Made by a program: the position numbers and the translations under genes. Under the pieces are notes generated by a model, which saw only the letters and a list, made by a program, of their open reading frames with translations, did no database searches and was not told where the DNA came from. Of a stretch of 64,000 bases of DNA, positions 46,627 through 53,469 are shown in pieces. Origin of the DNA: an uncultured Desulfomonile sp. (lineage in GTDB: Bacteria; Desulfobacterota; Desulfomonilia; Desulfomonilales; Desulfomonilaceae); NCBI GenBank assembly GCA_903952205.1, contig CAJBEZ010000036.1, positions 1-64,000 of the forward strand, given 5' to 3'. The stretch's first letter is position 1. Each line of letters opens with the position of its first letter.

Positions 46627-46877
46627 ATGCCGTACGCTGAATTCAGAACTGTAAAAGAATCGGAAATGACGGAATACCAGAAGCGTGTCCAGGAAATCGA
46701 CAACGCTATACTTTGTATTGCGGAAGCCGAAAAAATGATTAGAGATATTGGGGCCAATCTGGTCGTTGATATGGATATTCCCAAGAAACCCTCATTCAAT
46801 GTGTCCAGATCGAGGACTTTACTAATGTGCTTCAGACGGCAAATTATTTGATGAGAATTTTTAAGGATGTTTTGTAA
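46627..46877 (+). pseudogene. Unknown small protein, frameshifted (copy 1)
   Basis: GGAGGTGAT precedes ATG 46627. The frame reads MPYAEFRTVKESEMTEYQKR through 'VVDMDIPKK' and would stop at 46851 after an odd Arg-rich end. From about 46785 a second frame continues as 'ETLIQCVQIEDFTNVLQTAN' to 'MRIFKDVL' and TAA at 46877, which looks like the true C-terminus. A one-base deletion near 46780-46787 would explain this. The same shift is in the copy at 49585. Function unknown. Confidence 0.5.
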
Positions 46878-46886
46878 ATAGACGTG

Positions 46887-47279
46887 TCAACCGTTCTTGA
46901 GGTTCTTAACCACAACGGATTCGCTGCTATAAGACGCAAGATGCTTGTCAGTTGTGTATATTTCGTTCACTCCAACCTTTTTCAGACATGCGAGAATTAT
47001 CGAATCAATCGCCGGGATACCTAAACCATGGGAAAGCCGAGCGCCCGAACTGACAATCTCCAGGTCTGGCCAGACCACAAAGGTGGATAAACTGATAATC
47101 TCTATTAACTCCTGAAAGTCTTTTATCTTTCCTTTGAGCCCCAACCTTTCTATTTCGAACAATGTCAGAAAAGAAACCGCAAAATCAGCGCGATCATCTA
47201 CACATAGTTTCCATATTTCGGATGCCTGATGAGAACCTGACAAAAGTTCCAGAAAGAAGCCTGTATCAAGCCCGATCAT
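46887..47279 (-). CDS. VapC-like PIN-domain toxin
   Basis: The 130-residue PIN protein starts 'MIGLDTGFFLELL' with the first acidic residue Asp 4. It has 'LTLFEIERLGL' and 'GIPAIDSIILACLKKV' with further acidic residues, and 'IYTTDKHL' at the end. These proteins are ribonucleases. ATG 47279 overlaps the antitoxin gene by 14 bases, the usual vapBC layout. A truncated second copy lies at 49811-49859. Confidence 0.8.
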   Translation of the reverse strand: MIGLDTGFFLELLSGSHQASEIWKLCVDDRADFAVSFLTLFEIERLGLKGKIKDFQELIEIISLSTFVVWPDLEIVSSGARLSHGLGIPAIDSIILACLKKVGVNEIYTTDKHLASYSSESVVVKNLKNG

Positions 47280-47496
47280 CGTTACGCTCTCTATCGAGGT
47301 ATTCCAAAGCGTCTTGAGAGACTGCGTCATGGCCGATCAGCGCATACATGCGCCGCGCTGTAGCCTGTTTTCTTTTTTCTTTCAAGAACACAGTGAGGGC
47401 TCTGGCGGTCATCGCAGACATGGAGAGCCCTTCGTTCAGAGCGGCCATTTTTAAGGATTCAGCCAAGTTGTCAGGGATGTGGACGGTGATACGCAT
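47266..47496 (-). CDS. Ribbon-helix-helix antitoxin, VapB/CopG-like (copy 1)
   Basis: The 76-residue protein begins 'MRITVHIPDNLAESLKMAA', a ribbon-helix-helix DNA-binding start, followed by 'SAMTARALTVFLKEKRKQ' and an acidic tail that would clamp the toxin. It precedes and overlaps the PIN toxin gene. Repeated 'atttatatga' motifs upstream (47520-47540) could be operator sequence. A close paralogue lies at 49846-50076. Confidence 0.8.
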   Translation of the reverse strand: MRITVHIPDNLAESLKMAALNEGLSMSAMTARALTVFLKEKRKQATARRMYALIGHDAVSQDALEYLDRERNDDRA

Positions 47497-47640
47497 TTTA
47501 GCCCCTCAATCAACATAACATTTATATGAGCATAATATATGTTATAACAAAACGCAAGGGGGGCATCTATGACTAAGAGATTATAGATTGATGAATTCTC
47601 AAAGAGTGTGATATTGGACCAATGATCAATGGAGCTTGTC

Positions 47641-47865
47641 ATGCAAACCCCAAACACACTTGTAGAAATTGAAAAGGAAATCGCAAGACTTTCTCCGAAT
47701 GAACAGTTGAGGCTAGTTGAAAGGCTGGCCCATCATTTGAGAAAATCAGGGCTTTCTCCTAAGAAAGAACTGGACTGGAAAAATCTTTATGGCCTCGGCA
47801 AAGGACTTTGGAAGGATGATGACGCTCAGGAGTATGTTAACCGTTTGAGAGAGGACAGGGTGTAA
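47641..47865 (+). CDS. Small antitoxin-like protein without an intact partner
   Basis: GGAG lies six bases before ATG 47641. The 74-residue protein has 'EIEKEIARLSPNEQLRLVERLAHHLRKSG', the coil typical of addiction-module antitoxins of the DUF2281 type, and an acidic C-terminus. Right after its stop a few codons ('VADSIL') recall the start of PIN toxins, but the frame closes after 17 codons against the converging XRE gene. It seems to be an orphan or remnant of a pair. Confidence 0.55.
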   Translation: MQTPNTLVEIEKEIARLSPNEQLRLVERLAHHLRKSGLSPKKELDWKNLYGLGKGLWKDDDAQEYVNRLREDRV

Positions 47866-47875
47866 GTCGCTGATT

Positions 47876-48229
47876 CTATATTGATATTCTTTGGGAACCC
47901 TTTGGTTGGTCCTCAACAAAACTAACCTCTACTCGTCGTTGAAGCGCAGACGCAATCCGCGCCGCCGTTAGAAGAAAATCTCCTTCGTAATCGGCTTCTT
48001 CGATATCCTCGATAACTGACTCTGCCGTACCGGCAAGACTTGCCAACGCCTGCCGAGTGAGGCCCGCCTGATTTCGCAAATCGTAAATTTCTCGCGCTAT
48101 CTCGCTCTTTAACAGTTCTTCCTGGAAAGAAACGACCCGCTTGGGATCATCCTTGATATAGCGTCTGAAAAGACATTCAAAGGCATCAGAACTGAATTTT
48201 TCGTTTTCCACTTTATTTATATCTCCCAT
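47876..48229 (-). CDS. XRE-family helix-turn-helix antitoxin-like protein
   Basis: The 117-residue protein has a helix-turn-helix ('LRNQAGLTRQALASLAGTAESVIEDIE') and a C-terminal 'AARIASALQRRVEVSFV', as in HigA-type antitoxins. No intact toxin gene is next to it. On the upstream side lie the palindromic elements. It may be a free regulator or an antitoxin whose toxin has been lost. Confidence 0.65.
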   Translation of the reverse strand: MGDINKVENEKFSSDAFECLFRRYIKDDPKRVVSFQEELLKSEIAREIYDLRNQAGLTRQALASLAGTAESVIEDIEEADYEGDFLLTAARIASALQRRVEVSFVEDQPKGSQRISI

Positions 48230-48417
48230 CTATAGATGTGGGATACCGGGATAAGTTCTCCAATCTGCCCGATATTATGGCCCATTTGTTGAAAAATGAC
48301 CAGAGAGAGGCTAACGGTATTTATGGTTCCCATATGATACCCAGAGAGAATCAAGCAATGACGCTTAGAGAAGCTTTCTCATTGTTGCGCCTATTGTTCG
48401 ATCAACGTCACCAATAC

Positions 48418-48463
48418 CCACGGCGATGCCGTGGGCTATTATGCCGCCGCCCCGTAAGGGGCT
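48418..48463 (+). repeat. Palindromic element copy 2 (right unit only)
   Basis: This is the right-end unit alone: cccacggcgatgccgtggg, a spacer, and gccccgtaaggggc. Just upstream (48240-48410) is an open frame that runs into the palindrome and may be a gene cut by the repeat. Confidence 0.7.
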
Positions 48464-48504
48464 GTTTCGAAACGTGTGGGTAATGGCGCCAACGCCGTGT
48501 TGCT

Positions 48505-48690
48505 GACCCGAAGGGGTCACACAGAAAAGCCCATAGCATCGCTATGGGACCCGGGCATTATGAATTGGAGGGGGGATTTAATGCCGCATCCTCTCTCAAC
48601 GATTGGGACCCCTCGATAATTAAAATGGCTGCGCATCGTTACCCACGACGATGCCGTGGGCTATTATGACGCCGCCCCGTACGGGGCTGT
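48505..48690 (+). repeat. Palindromic element copy 3 (deletion derivative, 186 bp)
   Basis: It has full left and right palindromic units. The core keeps the transposase start ('ggaggggggatttaatgccg') and its end ('tctctcaacgattgggac') but lacks everything between. This is an internal-deletion derivative of the element at 48729-49325. Confidence 0.8.
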
Positions 48691-48728
48691 TGGAAATGTG
48701 TGGGTAAATGTGCTAATGATTTGTTCCA

Positions 48729-49325
48729 GACCCCGGAGGGGTCACACAGAAAAGCCCATAGCATCGCTATGGGACCCGAGCATCATGAATTGGAGGGGGG
48801 ATTTTAATGCCGCATTCGTTATCAGGGGTCAATGTGCATTTGGTGTACGGCGTAAAATATAGATCGCCATTGTTAAACCCTGCTATTTTTAAACGATTGT
48901 TCGGATTTATGGCAGCAACGTTAGAGAGGTGTAGATGTTTCCCGTTAGAAATAAACGGGACAGAAGACCACGTGCATTGCCTTTTTGTGCTGGGGCGTCA
49001 ATATTCAATTGCAAAAATCGTTGAGGAATTGAAAAAGAGTTCATCAAAATGGCTAAAAACAAATGGTTCTGAACATTCAAATTTCTACTGGCAAACTGGA
49101 TATGGAATCTTTTCGGTGAGTTATTCACAAATTGAACTCGTGACAAAATACATACGAACTCAGGATTTACATCATCGGCACATGTCGTTTGACGAAGAAC
49201 GTCGAGCTTTGTTAATAAAACATGGATTCTCTCTCAACGATTGGGACATCGATGATTAAAATGGTTGACCACGGTTACCCATGGCGATGCCATGGGCTAT
49301 TATGACGCCGCCCCTCCGGGGCTGT
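48729..49325 (+). mobile_element. IS200-like transposon bounded by paired palindromes (complete copy)
   Basis: The left unit (48729-48775) and right unit (49278-49323) are the same palindrome pairs as in the short copies. Between them lies one gene, a Y1 HUH transposase. No TnpB and no long terminal inverted repeats are seen, as in IS200. Spacers of nearly identical sequence separate it from copies 3 and 5, forming a tandem cluster. Confidence 0.75.
48807..49259 (+). CDS. tnpA: IS200/IS605-family Y1 (HUH) transposase
   Basis: The 150-residue protein has 'TEDHVHCLFVL', the His-hydrophobic-His metal site, and 'VTKYIRTQDLHH', with the catalytic Tyr in the following helix. It starts 'LSGVNVHLVYGVKYR', the IS200 N-terminal strand. 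It would cut and join single-stranded DNA at hairpins. GGAGGGGGG precedes ATG 48807. The neighbouring palindromes are its likely substrates. Confidence 0.85.
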   Translation: MPHSLSGVNVHLVYGVKYRSPLLNPAIFKRLFGFMAATLERCRCFPLEINGTEDHVHCLFVLGRQYSIAKIVEELKKSSSKWLKTNGSEHSNFYWQTGYGIFSVSYSQIELVTKYIRTQDLHHRHMSFDEERRALLIKHGFSLNDWDIDD

Positions 49326-49362
49326 TGGAAATGTGTGGGTAAATGTGCTAATGGTTTGTTCC

Positions 49363-49544
49363 AGACCCCGGAGGGGTCACACAGAAAAGCCCATAGCATC
49401 GCTATGGGACACGGGCATCATGAATTGGAGGGGGGATTTAATGCTGCATTCTCTCTCAACGTTGGGACCTCGATGATGAAAATGGTTGCGCATCGTTACC
49501 CACGGCGATGCCATGGGCTATTTTGACGCCGCCCCCTCCGGGGC
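49363..49544 (+). repeat. Palindromic element copy 5 (deletion derivative, 182 bp)
   Basis: It has left unit 49363-49409 and right unit 49499-49544. The core again joins the transposase start to its end ('atgctgcattctctctcaac'). It is followed by the second copy of the frameshifted small gene. Confidence 0.8.
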
Positions 49545-49584
49545 TGTTAGCCACGTGTCCTGGGTAATGTTTTTTGGAGGTGAT

Positions 49585-49809
49585 ATGCCATACGCTGAAT
49601 TCAGAACTGTAAAAGAATCGGAAATGACGGAATACCAGAAGCGTGTCCAGGAAATCGACAACGCTATACTTTGTATTGCGGAAGCCGAAAAAATGATAAG
49701 AGATATTGGGGCCAATCTGGTCGTTGATATGGATATTCCCAAGAAACCCTCATTCAATGTGTCCAGATCGAGGACTTTACTAATGTGCTTCAGACGGCAA
49801 ATCATCTGA
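49585..49809 (+). pseudogene. Unknown small protein, frameshifted and truncated (copy 2)
   Basis: It is nearly identical to 46627-46846, with only a handful of base differences, and shares the same frameshift. The homology ends near 49803, where the sequence joins the interior of a vapC-like gene. The original 3' end is lost. Confidence 0.55.
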
Positions 49810-49810
49810 T

Positions 49811-49859
49811 TCGAACCTGACAAAAGTTCCAGAAAGAAGCCCGTATCAAGCCCGATTAT
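49811..49859 (-). pseudogene. VapC-like toxin remnant
   Basis: Translation of the minus strand gives 'IGLDTGFFLELLSGS', matching the start of the PIN toxin at 47279. The start codon ATG has become ATA (49859-49857). The match stops after about 16 codons, at the junction with the duplicated small gene. No functional toxin remains. Confidence 0.75.
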
Positions 49860-50076
49860 AGTTACGCTCGCCATCAAGAGATTCCAAAGCGTCTTGAGAG
49901 ACTGCTTCAGGACCAATCAGCGCATACATGCGCCGAGCAGCATCCTGTTTTCTCTTTTCTTTTAGGAACACAGTGAGAGCCCTGGCAGTCATCGCGGACA
50001 TGGAAAGCCCTTCGTTCAGAGCGGCCATTTTCAAGGATTCAGCCAGGTTATCAGGGATGTGAACGGTGATACGCAT
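49846..50076 (-). CDS. Ribbon-helix-helix antitoxin, VapB/CopG-like (copy 2)
   Basis: The 76-residue protein is a close paralogue of the one at 47266-47496: it begins 'MRITVHIPDNLAESLKMAA' and differs mainly in 'QDAARRMYALIGPEAV' and the tail. Its toxin partner is only a fragment. The coding frame is intact, so it could still repress or neutralise the product of copy 1. Confidence 0.75.
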   Translation of the reverse strand: MRITVHIPDNLAESLKMAALNEGLSMSAMTARALTVFLKEKRKQDAARRMYALIGPEAVSQDALESLDGERNYNRA

Positions 50077-50196
50077 TTTAATCCCTCAATCAACATAACA
50101 TTTATATGAACATAATAGAGCCTGTTAAAAAATCAAGGGGCCCCTCACGCACTAACACTCGTCCAGTACTTGTGAAATAAGTATCGGTTCAGTTCC

Positions 50197-50230
50197 TGTC
50201 ATCTCGAGCGAGCGTAGCGACGAGAGATCT
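50197..50230. repeat. Dispersed gtcat-tcgag inverted repeat, copy A
   Basis: The sequence gtcatctcgagcgagcg followed by tagcgacgagagatct is an imperfect palindrome. Related sequences occur at 52818 and 55722, always outside genes. Confidence 0.55.
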
Positions 50231-50347
50231 AATTAGCAGCGGAAGCCGTACCTGCTGAAATCCAGATTTCGTCCCTCCGGTCAAAATGATTATTAGAAAC
50301 GCCTTTTCTTTGTACCACGCCCATTTTGTAACACGACACACAAGATT

Positions 50348-50366
50348 CCCACGGCGATGCCATGGG
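50348..50366 (+). repeat. Isolated palindrome of the IS200-associated family
   Basis: The 19-base cccacggcgatgccatggg equals the right-unit palindrome of the elements at 46463-49544. It stands alone here, ten bases past the stop of the GNAT gene, and may act as its terminator stem. Confidence 0.6.
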
Positions 50367-50375
50367 CCAATGAGA

Positions 50376-50939
50376 TTAAACAGGTGTCCTGTTAAGATCA
50401 TAAAACATGATCCGGTTACGTTTGTGCCTGTCTTTATCGTGTATGAACTGAAAGCCCGATCGCATGTAAAAAGACAGAACCCTGGAGTCGTTATATGCGT
50501 CCAGAGTAAGAAGACGGCACCCTGTCCGATTGTTTGTCACGAAAAACACTTTCGTCAAATTCAAGAGCAGGGAACCAATCCCCAAATGTTGAAAATCTTG
50601 TTGGACTGCAAGCCTGGCTATTTTGACCGCAGGGATATTGGGATAACGCTTTTTTTCTGGAATCTCCTCTTCGTGATCCCTGAAGTCCTTTATTCGAACA
50701 CTATCGTTCGAATAGCTGATCAGGCCGACTATTGGGCTTTTCCCGGCCATTTCAGCATCATATCCGTACAAGCAATAAGTTTTTGTAAATAATTGCCTTT
50801 CGTGGTCGCGAACGTCGTTTCGGAAGAAATCGTTAAGGTCGGAATCACCGCAATCGAATGTCAGAGGGAATTGTTGCTCAGTAAGTGGCTCAAGGGCGAA
50901 ACCCTCATACAGTATTCTATTCCTCTGCTGAGTCAGCAT
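50376..50939 (-). CDS. GNAT acetyltransferase, toxin-like (TacT type)
   Basis: The 187-residue protein has 'FDCGDSDLNDFFRNDV', the N-terminal pattern of TacT-type toxins. It also has 'VKIARLAVQQDFQHLGIGSLLL' with the acetyl-CoA loop and 'FYMRSGFQFI'. Such toxins acetylate charged tRNAs. The ATG at 50939 overlaps a 55-residue upstream gene, giving a two-gene pair. Toxin action is inferred from family and layout. Confidence 0.75.
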   Translation of the reverse strand: MLTQQRNRILYEGFALEPLTEQQFPLTFDCGDSDLNDFFRNDVRDHERQLFTKTYCLYGYDAEMAGKSPIVGLISYSNDSVRIKDFRDHEEEIPEKKRYPNIPAVKIARLAVQQDFQHLGIGSLLLNLTKVFFVTNNRTGCRLLTLDAYNDSRVLSFYMRSGFQFIHDKDRHKRNRIMFYDLNRTPV

Positions 50940-51084
50940 TTTTACGAATCTTTTTTCGGGCTTGTTCGATTCTAGGTAGCGGCGTTAGCGGAACCTTGAT
51001 GTCCTGTTCTTTTAAAATGGTCTTGATAAAATCCGCAGCGTCCTTTCCTTCCAGGACCGGTGTTGGAGTTATTGGAACAGCCAT
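50917..51084 (-). CDS. Small antitoxin-like partner of the GNAT protein
   Basis: ATG 51084 has AAGGAG seven bases upstream. The 55-residue protein begins MAVPITPTPVLEGKDAADFI, then 'KVPLTPLPRIEQARKKIRKN'. It overlaps the GNAT gene by 23 bases. It lacks the ribbon-helix-helix found in usual TacA antitoxins, so if it is the antitoxin it is of another type. Confidence 0.65.
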   Translation of the reverse strand: MAVPITPTPVLEGKDAADFIKTILKEQDIKVPLTPLPRIEQARKKIRKNADSAEE

Positions 51085-51255
51085 GTTAGTTCTCCTTGAA
51101 AAATAACTTATCCATGTTTAGCGAAATTTGCAACAGCCTACGATAGATTGAATTATTTCATGGCTGGGATCACCCTGTAATTTAGAAGATAGTGGAACAG
51201 GAATAACAGGTAAACATGCGGATCGCTAAGCATGCCGCCAATTATATCCGCCATA

Positions 51256-51302
51256 GACCCCGGAGGGGTCACACAGAAAAACCCATAGCGACGCTATGGG
51301 TT
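51256..51302 (+). repeat. Palindromic element copy 7 (left unit only)
   Basis: This is gaccccggaggggtc, spacer acacagaaaa, and acccatagcgacgctatgggt. It lies 22 bp past the stop of the HigA-like gene and has no right unit. Confidence 0.75.
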
Positions 51303-51323
51303 TAGATTGGTCGGAGCCCTTCA

Positions 51324-51728
51324 TCAGGAAGCCCGTTTGTATTTCACTGCGCCTTTAGTTTCGGTAACTAAAGCATACGGCTGTATTAGGGCTTCTGCTG
51401 ACAATCCTAGCAATTCCGATAGCCTTCGGATCATGGGTAGTGTAAGCGCACGCCTCCGATTCAAGATCTCCGAGACTCGAGCTCGTGATCCAATACAGGG
51501 TTCGAGGCCTTTCCGCCCTATACCAAGTTCTTCCATTCGATCAATTATGGCGTTGATCGGATCGGGGAACTCCATCGGGTAGTTTCGACGTTCATAAGCT
51601 TCAATCAAATCAAGGAGGATTTCCAATTCATCTGATTCCGGTGTCTTTTCTGCTGCCTTCCACAACTCTTTCGCGCGCGATAAAGCGAACCTGTAGTCAG
51701 TTTCATTTCTGATCGGAGTTATAAACAT
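51324..51728 (-). CDS. HigA-like helix-turn-helix antitoxin
   Basis: The 134-residue protein starts 'MFITPIRNETDYRFAL' with 'LLDLIEAYERRNYP', the N-terminus of the COG5499 HigA group. A C-terminal helix-turn-helix ('IGSRARVSEILNRRRALTLPMIRRLSE') follows. The usual HigB toxin is absent. Instead it overlaps the end of hicB by ten bases, forming hicA-hicB-higA. Confidence 0.75.
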   Translation of the reverse strand: MFITPIRNETDYRFALSRAKELWKAAEKTPESDELEILLDLIEAYERRNYPMEFPDPINAIIDRMEELGIGRKGLEPCIGSRARVSEILNRRRALTLPMIRRLSELLGLSAEALIQPYALVTETKGAVKYKRAS

Positions 51729-52174
51729 GATTCGTTTTGTTGAGAGGCGTATCCAACGATTAATTTCTGCCCCATAGCGGCCAGCGCTGACTCAATTCTT
51801 GGTAATTTCGATTGATGATGAGGATCCAATAAACGACGCACTTCCTTTTCATCGCATTTAAGCCGCCGGGCGAGTTCCATTTTAGTGATTTTCGTTTTTT
51901 GTAAAGATAGATAAAGCGCCGCCTTAGCTGCAATTTGGGCAGATAGAACTACATGAAATTGCCCTTTCTTTATGCGGGATGGCTTTGGAATCGGCAACCC
52001 CATTACAATGCGGTTGGCAATGACTTCTTCGAGGCAGTCTGACGCTGCGGCGCCTGCTTCTAGTATGTCGTCACACTGAGTTACAGCTTCGGGAAAATCA
52101 ACGAACTGTAAAACAAACCCGCCATCGTCCTCATCGGGGATTGCCTGGGCCGCATAAACAAATCTTTCCATCAT
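51719..52174 (-). CDS. hicB: HicB-family antitoxin
   Basis: The 151-residue protein has the HicB partial-RNase-H fold start ('YAAQAIPDEDDGGFVLQFVD', then 'AVTQCDDILEAGAAASDCLEE') and a C-terminal DNA-binding helix-turn-helix ('ITKMELARRLKCDEKEVRRL'). It should block HicA and repress the operon. It follows hicA by six bases. Confidence 0.85.
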   Translation of the reverse strand: MMERFVYAAQAIPDEDDGGFVLQFVDFPEAVTQCDDILEAGAAASDCLEEVIANRIVMGLPIPKPSRIKKGQFHVVLSAQIAAKAALYLSLQKTKITKMELARRLKCDEKEVRRLLDPHHQSKLPRIESALAAMGQKLIVGYASQQNESCL

Positions 52175-52180
52175 AACCTC

Positions 52181-52393
52181 TTAAAGATCGTCCCGGTTCA
52201 AACCAAGGCTCTTCAACATCGCATGTAGGGTCCCGGTTTTGAGTTCATGCTTTGTGTCCGGGATTATGGTGAATGAATTCCCATAAAAGAGAGTAGCGTG
52301 GCTGCCCTTACCGCGTCGATAAACCAGTTTTACGGTAGTCCCTCTATTGTATCCGAGTTTCTTTAGTTTTCTAATAAACTCGTCGCCGGTCAT
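52181..52393 (-). CDS. hicA: HicA-family mRNA interferase toxin
   Basis: The 70-residue protein has 'MTGDEFIRKLKKLGYN' and 'GKGSHATLFYGN' with the catalytic His of HicA, then 'IPDTKHELKTGTLHAMLKSLGL'. HicA cleaves mRNA. It is intact and precedes hicB, the standard order. Its start is ATG 52393. Confidence 0.85.
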   Translation of the reverse strand: MTGDEFIRKLKKLGYNRGTTVKLVYRRGKGSHATLFYGNSFTIIPDTKHELKTGTLHAMLKSLGLNRDDL

Positions 52394-52424
52394 GGTTTAC
52401 CTATCGGTCTTTTTTGTCCGAATG

Positions 52425-52517
52425 TCAATACTGATCCCGACTTTCCCCGGAACCACCAGTATTTCTCCCCCCGGTCGAAATTACAATATTAGCGTGGCTG
52501 TCGAAAAGGTAGCGCAT
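52425..52517 (-). pseudogene. Truncated PIN-type toxin fragment
   Basis: The 30-codon frame starts MRYLFDSHANIVIS, close to the N-terminus of PIN toxins with the first acidic Asp, then loses similarity in a Gly-rich end. It begins two bases after the stop of the AbrB-like antitoxin, exactly where a toxin gene would lie. Confidence 0.4.
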
Positions 52518-52518
52518 T

Positions 52519-52749
52519 TTACGGGACATGTTCCTTTTGACGTTCTACCAGTAGTTCTTCGGAAAGTGACGGCTCGCTGGGCAGGCAGCCCATGGCTTCG
52601 GTCGCAGGATCAGCAGATGGTGGGACAAGATAGATGAGTCCGTCATATTCGAAAACATGAATTTTTTGGCCCGGCTGTATGTGATGCTTTTTCCGGATTC
52701 GGGCTGGAATAACGATTTGCCCTTTGGCAAGCACTTTTACACTTTCCAT
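52519..52749 (-). CDS. AbrB/MazE-type antitoxin-like protein
   Basis: The 76-residue protein begins 'VKVLAKGQIVIPARIRKKH', the swapped-hairpin AbrB DNA-binding motif, with 'KIHVFEYDGLIYLVP'. The acidic, helical C-terminus would bind a toxin. The following gene is only a PIN fragment, so it appears to be an orphan antitoxin. Confidence 0.75.
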   Translation of the reverse strand: MESVKVLAKGQIVIPARIRKKHHIQPGQKIHVFEYDGLIYLVPPSADPATEAMGCLPSEPSLSEELLVERQKEHVP

Positions 52750-52817
52750 GTTCTGTTACCCGATTAAAGTTTAACGTTTCGGCTTATTGTAATACCTTTA
52801 AATATATTATCAAGGGG

Positions 52818-52850
52818 CGACATTTCGAGGAGCTTTGCGACGAGAAATCT
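52818..52850. repeat. Dispersed gtcat-tcgag inverted repeat, copy B
   Basis: The sequence gacatttcgaggagc followed by tttgcgacgagaaatct resembles the copies at 50197 and 55722. It lies in the spacer before the small Lys-rich gene. Confidence 0.5.
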
Positions 52851-52859
52851 GATCAGTCA

Positions 52860-52898
52860 CCACCGGGGGGGGTCAACTGTTTGTTGGTTCCCCGGTGG
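52860..52898. terminator. Strong hairpin in intergenic spacer
   Basis: A perfect 9-bp stem, ccaccgggg (52860-52868) and ccccggtgg (52890-52898), has a 21-base loop. It has no T run on either strand. It may stabilise or end the small Lys-rich transcript (minus). Confidence 0.4.
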
Positions 52899-52981
52899 AT
52901 GTTTATTTAAAAGGTGTTTATGTTGAGTTGTCACTCAATATGGTGGGCTTAGATTTCAGCAACCTGACAACCAGGCCAGAA

Positions 52982-53230
52982 TCACTTAGCTTTTTTACTC
53001 GACTTGGCTTTAGCTTTGCCCTTGGCTTTGGCTTTTTTGGTTCCCGCAACCGATTTTGCAGCGTCATCCTGGATAGCTTTTAATTGTTTGTCAATTTTCT
53101 TGTCGTCAGCTACTGATGCTTTTTGAGCAACTGTGATCGCCGCCGAAGTAAGGTCCGCTCCGGCGATGGCGCTAGTAGAGCAACCCAAGAAAGCTATTAA
53201 CGCGATAACAAGTACCAGATTTTTCATCAT
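52982..53230 (-). CDS. Small exported protein with Lys/Ala-rich tail
   Basis: The 82-residue protein has a signal peptide ('MMKNLVLVIALIAFLGCSTS', cleavage near AIAG, or a lipid anchor on Cys 17). A short polar middle and a very basic, repetitive tail 'KKAKAKGKAKAKSSKKAK' follow. No family is recognised. The tail could bind nucleic acid or cell-surface polyanions. It lies upstream of the porin terminator on the same strand. Confidence 0.55.
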   Translation of the reverse strand: MMKNLVLVIALIAFLGCSTSAIAGADLTSAAITVAQKASVADDKKIDKQLKAIQDDAAKSVAGTKKAKAKGKAKAKSSKKAK

Positions 53231-53410
53231 TGTCCTCCCTTTAGTCTCCGATTATTCTATCTTATTGGCCCGTCAGGGCGAGTATGTCCGCTTTTCCGAA
53301 GCGAAACACATCTGAGCTAAATTTATTCCATACCATTTTTATCGTTGTTTGTTAGTTATACTAAAGGCAGGTTTATTTCGTTGCAAGTTTTTTGTCTATA
53401 GTCGATGCAA

Positions 53411-53443
53411 ATAAAAAACGGAGGACCATTCGATCCTCCGTTT
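53411..53443 (-). terminator. Rho-independent terminator of the porin gene
   Basis: A perfect 10-bp stem (aaacggagga/tcctccgttt, loop ccattcga) is followed on the minus strand by a T-rich tail (TTTTTTATTT). It starts 27 bases after the porin stop. Confidence 0.9.
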
Positions 53444-53469
53444 GAGTTGAGTCAGTTTATGTTGTTAGT

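Noticed and set aside
46780-46790. Programmed -1 frameshift in the duplicated small gene
   Set aside because: The local sequence has no X-XXY-YYZ slippery heptamer in frame, so a simple one-base deletion inherited by both copies is more likely.
48238-48483. 81-residue plus-strand frame running into palindromic copy 2
   Set aside because: The first 60 residues look partly protein-like and may be the end of a gene cut by the repeat, but there is no family match or ribosome binding site, and the last part is only translated palindrome.
48656-48862. Frames made of the palindromic repeats (also 49281-49526)
   Set aside because: Their sequence is the repeat itself read in frame; similar peptides appear at each copy, so they are not genes.
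48418-49544. Possible CRISPR array from repeated 19-base palindromes
   Set aside because: The spacing is irregular, the intervening sequences are themselves near-identical, there are two kinds of palindrome in fixed pairs, and a transposase lies inside one unit. No cas gene is present.
50286-50792. 168-residue plus-strand frame opposite the GNAT gene
   Set aside because: The minus strand carries the clear acetyltransferase motifs; this is its shadow.
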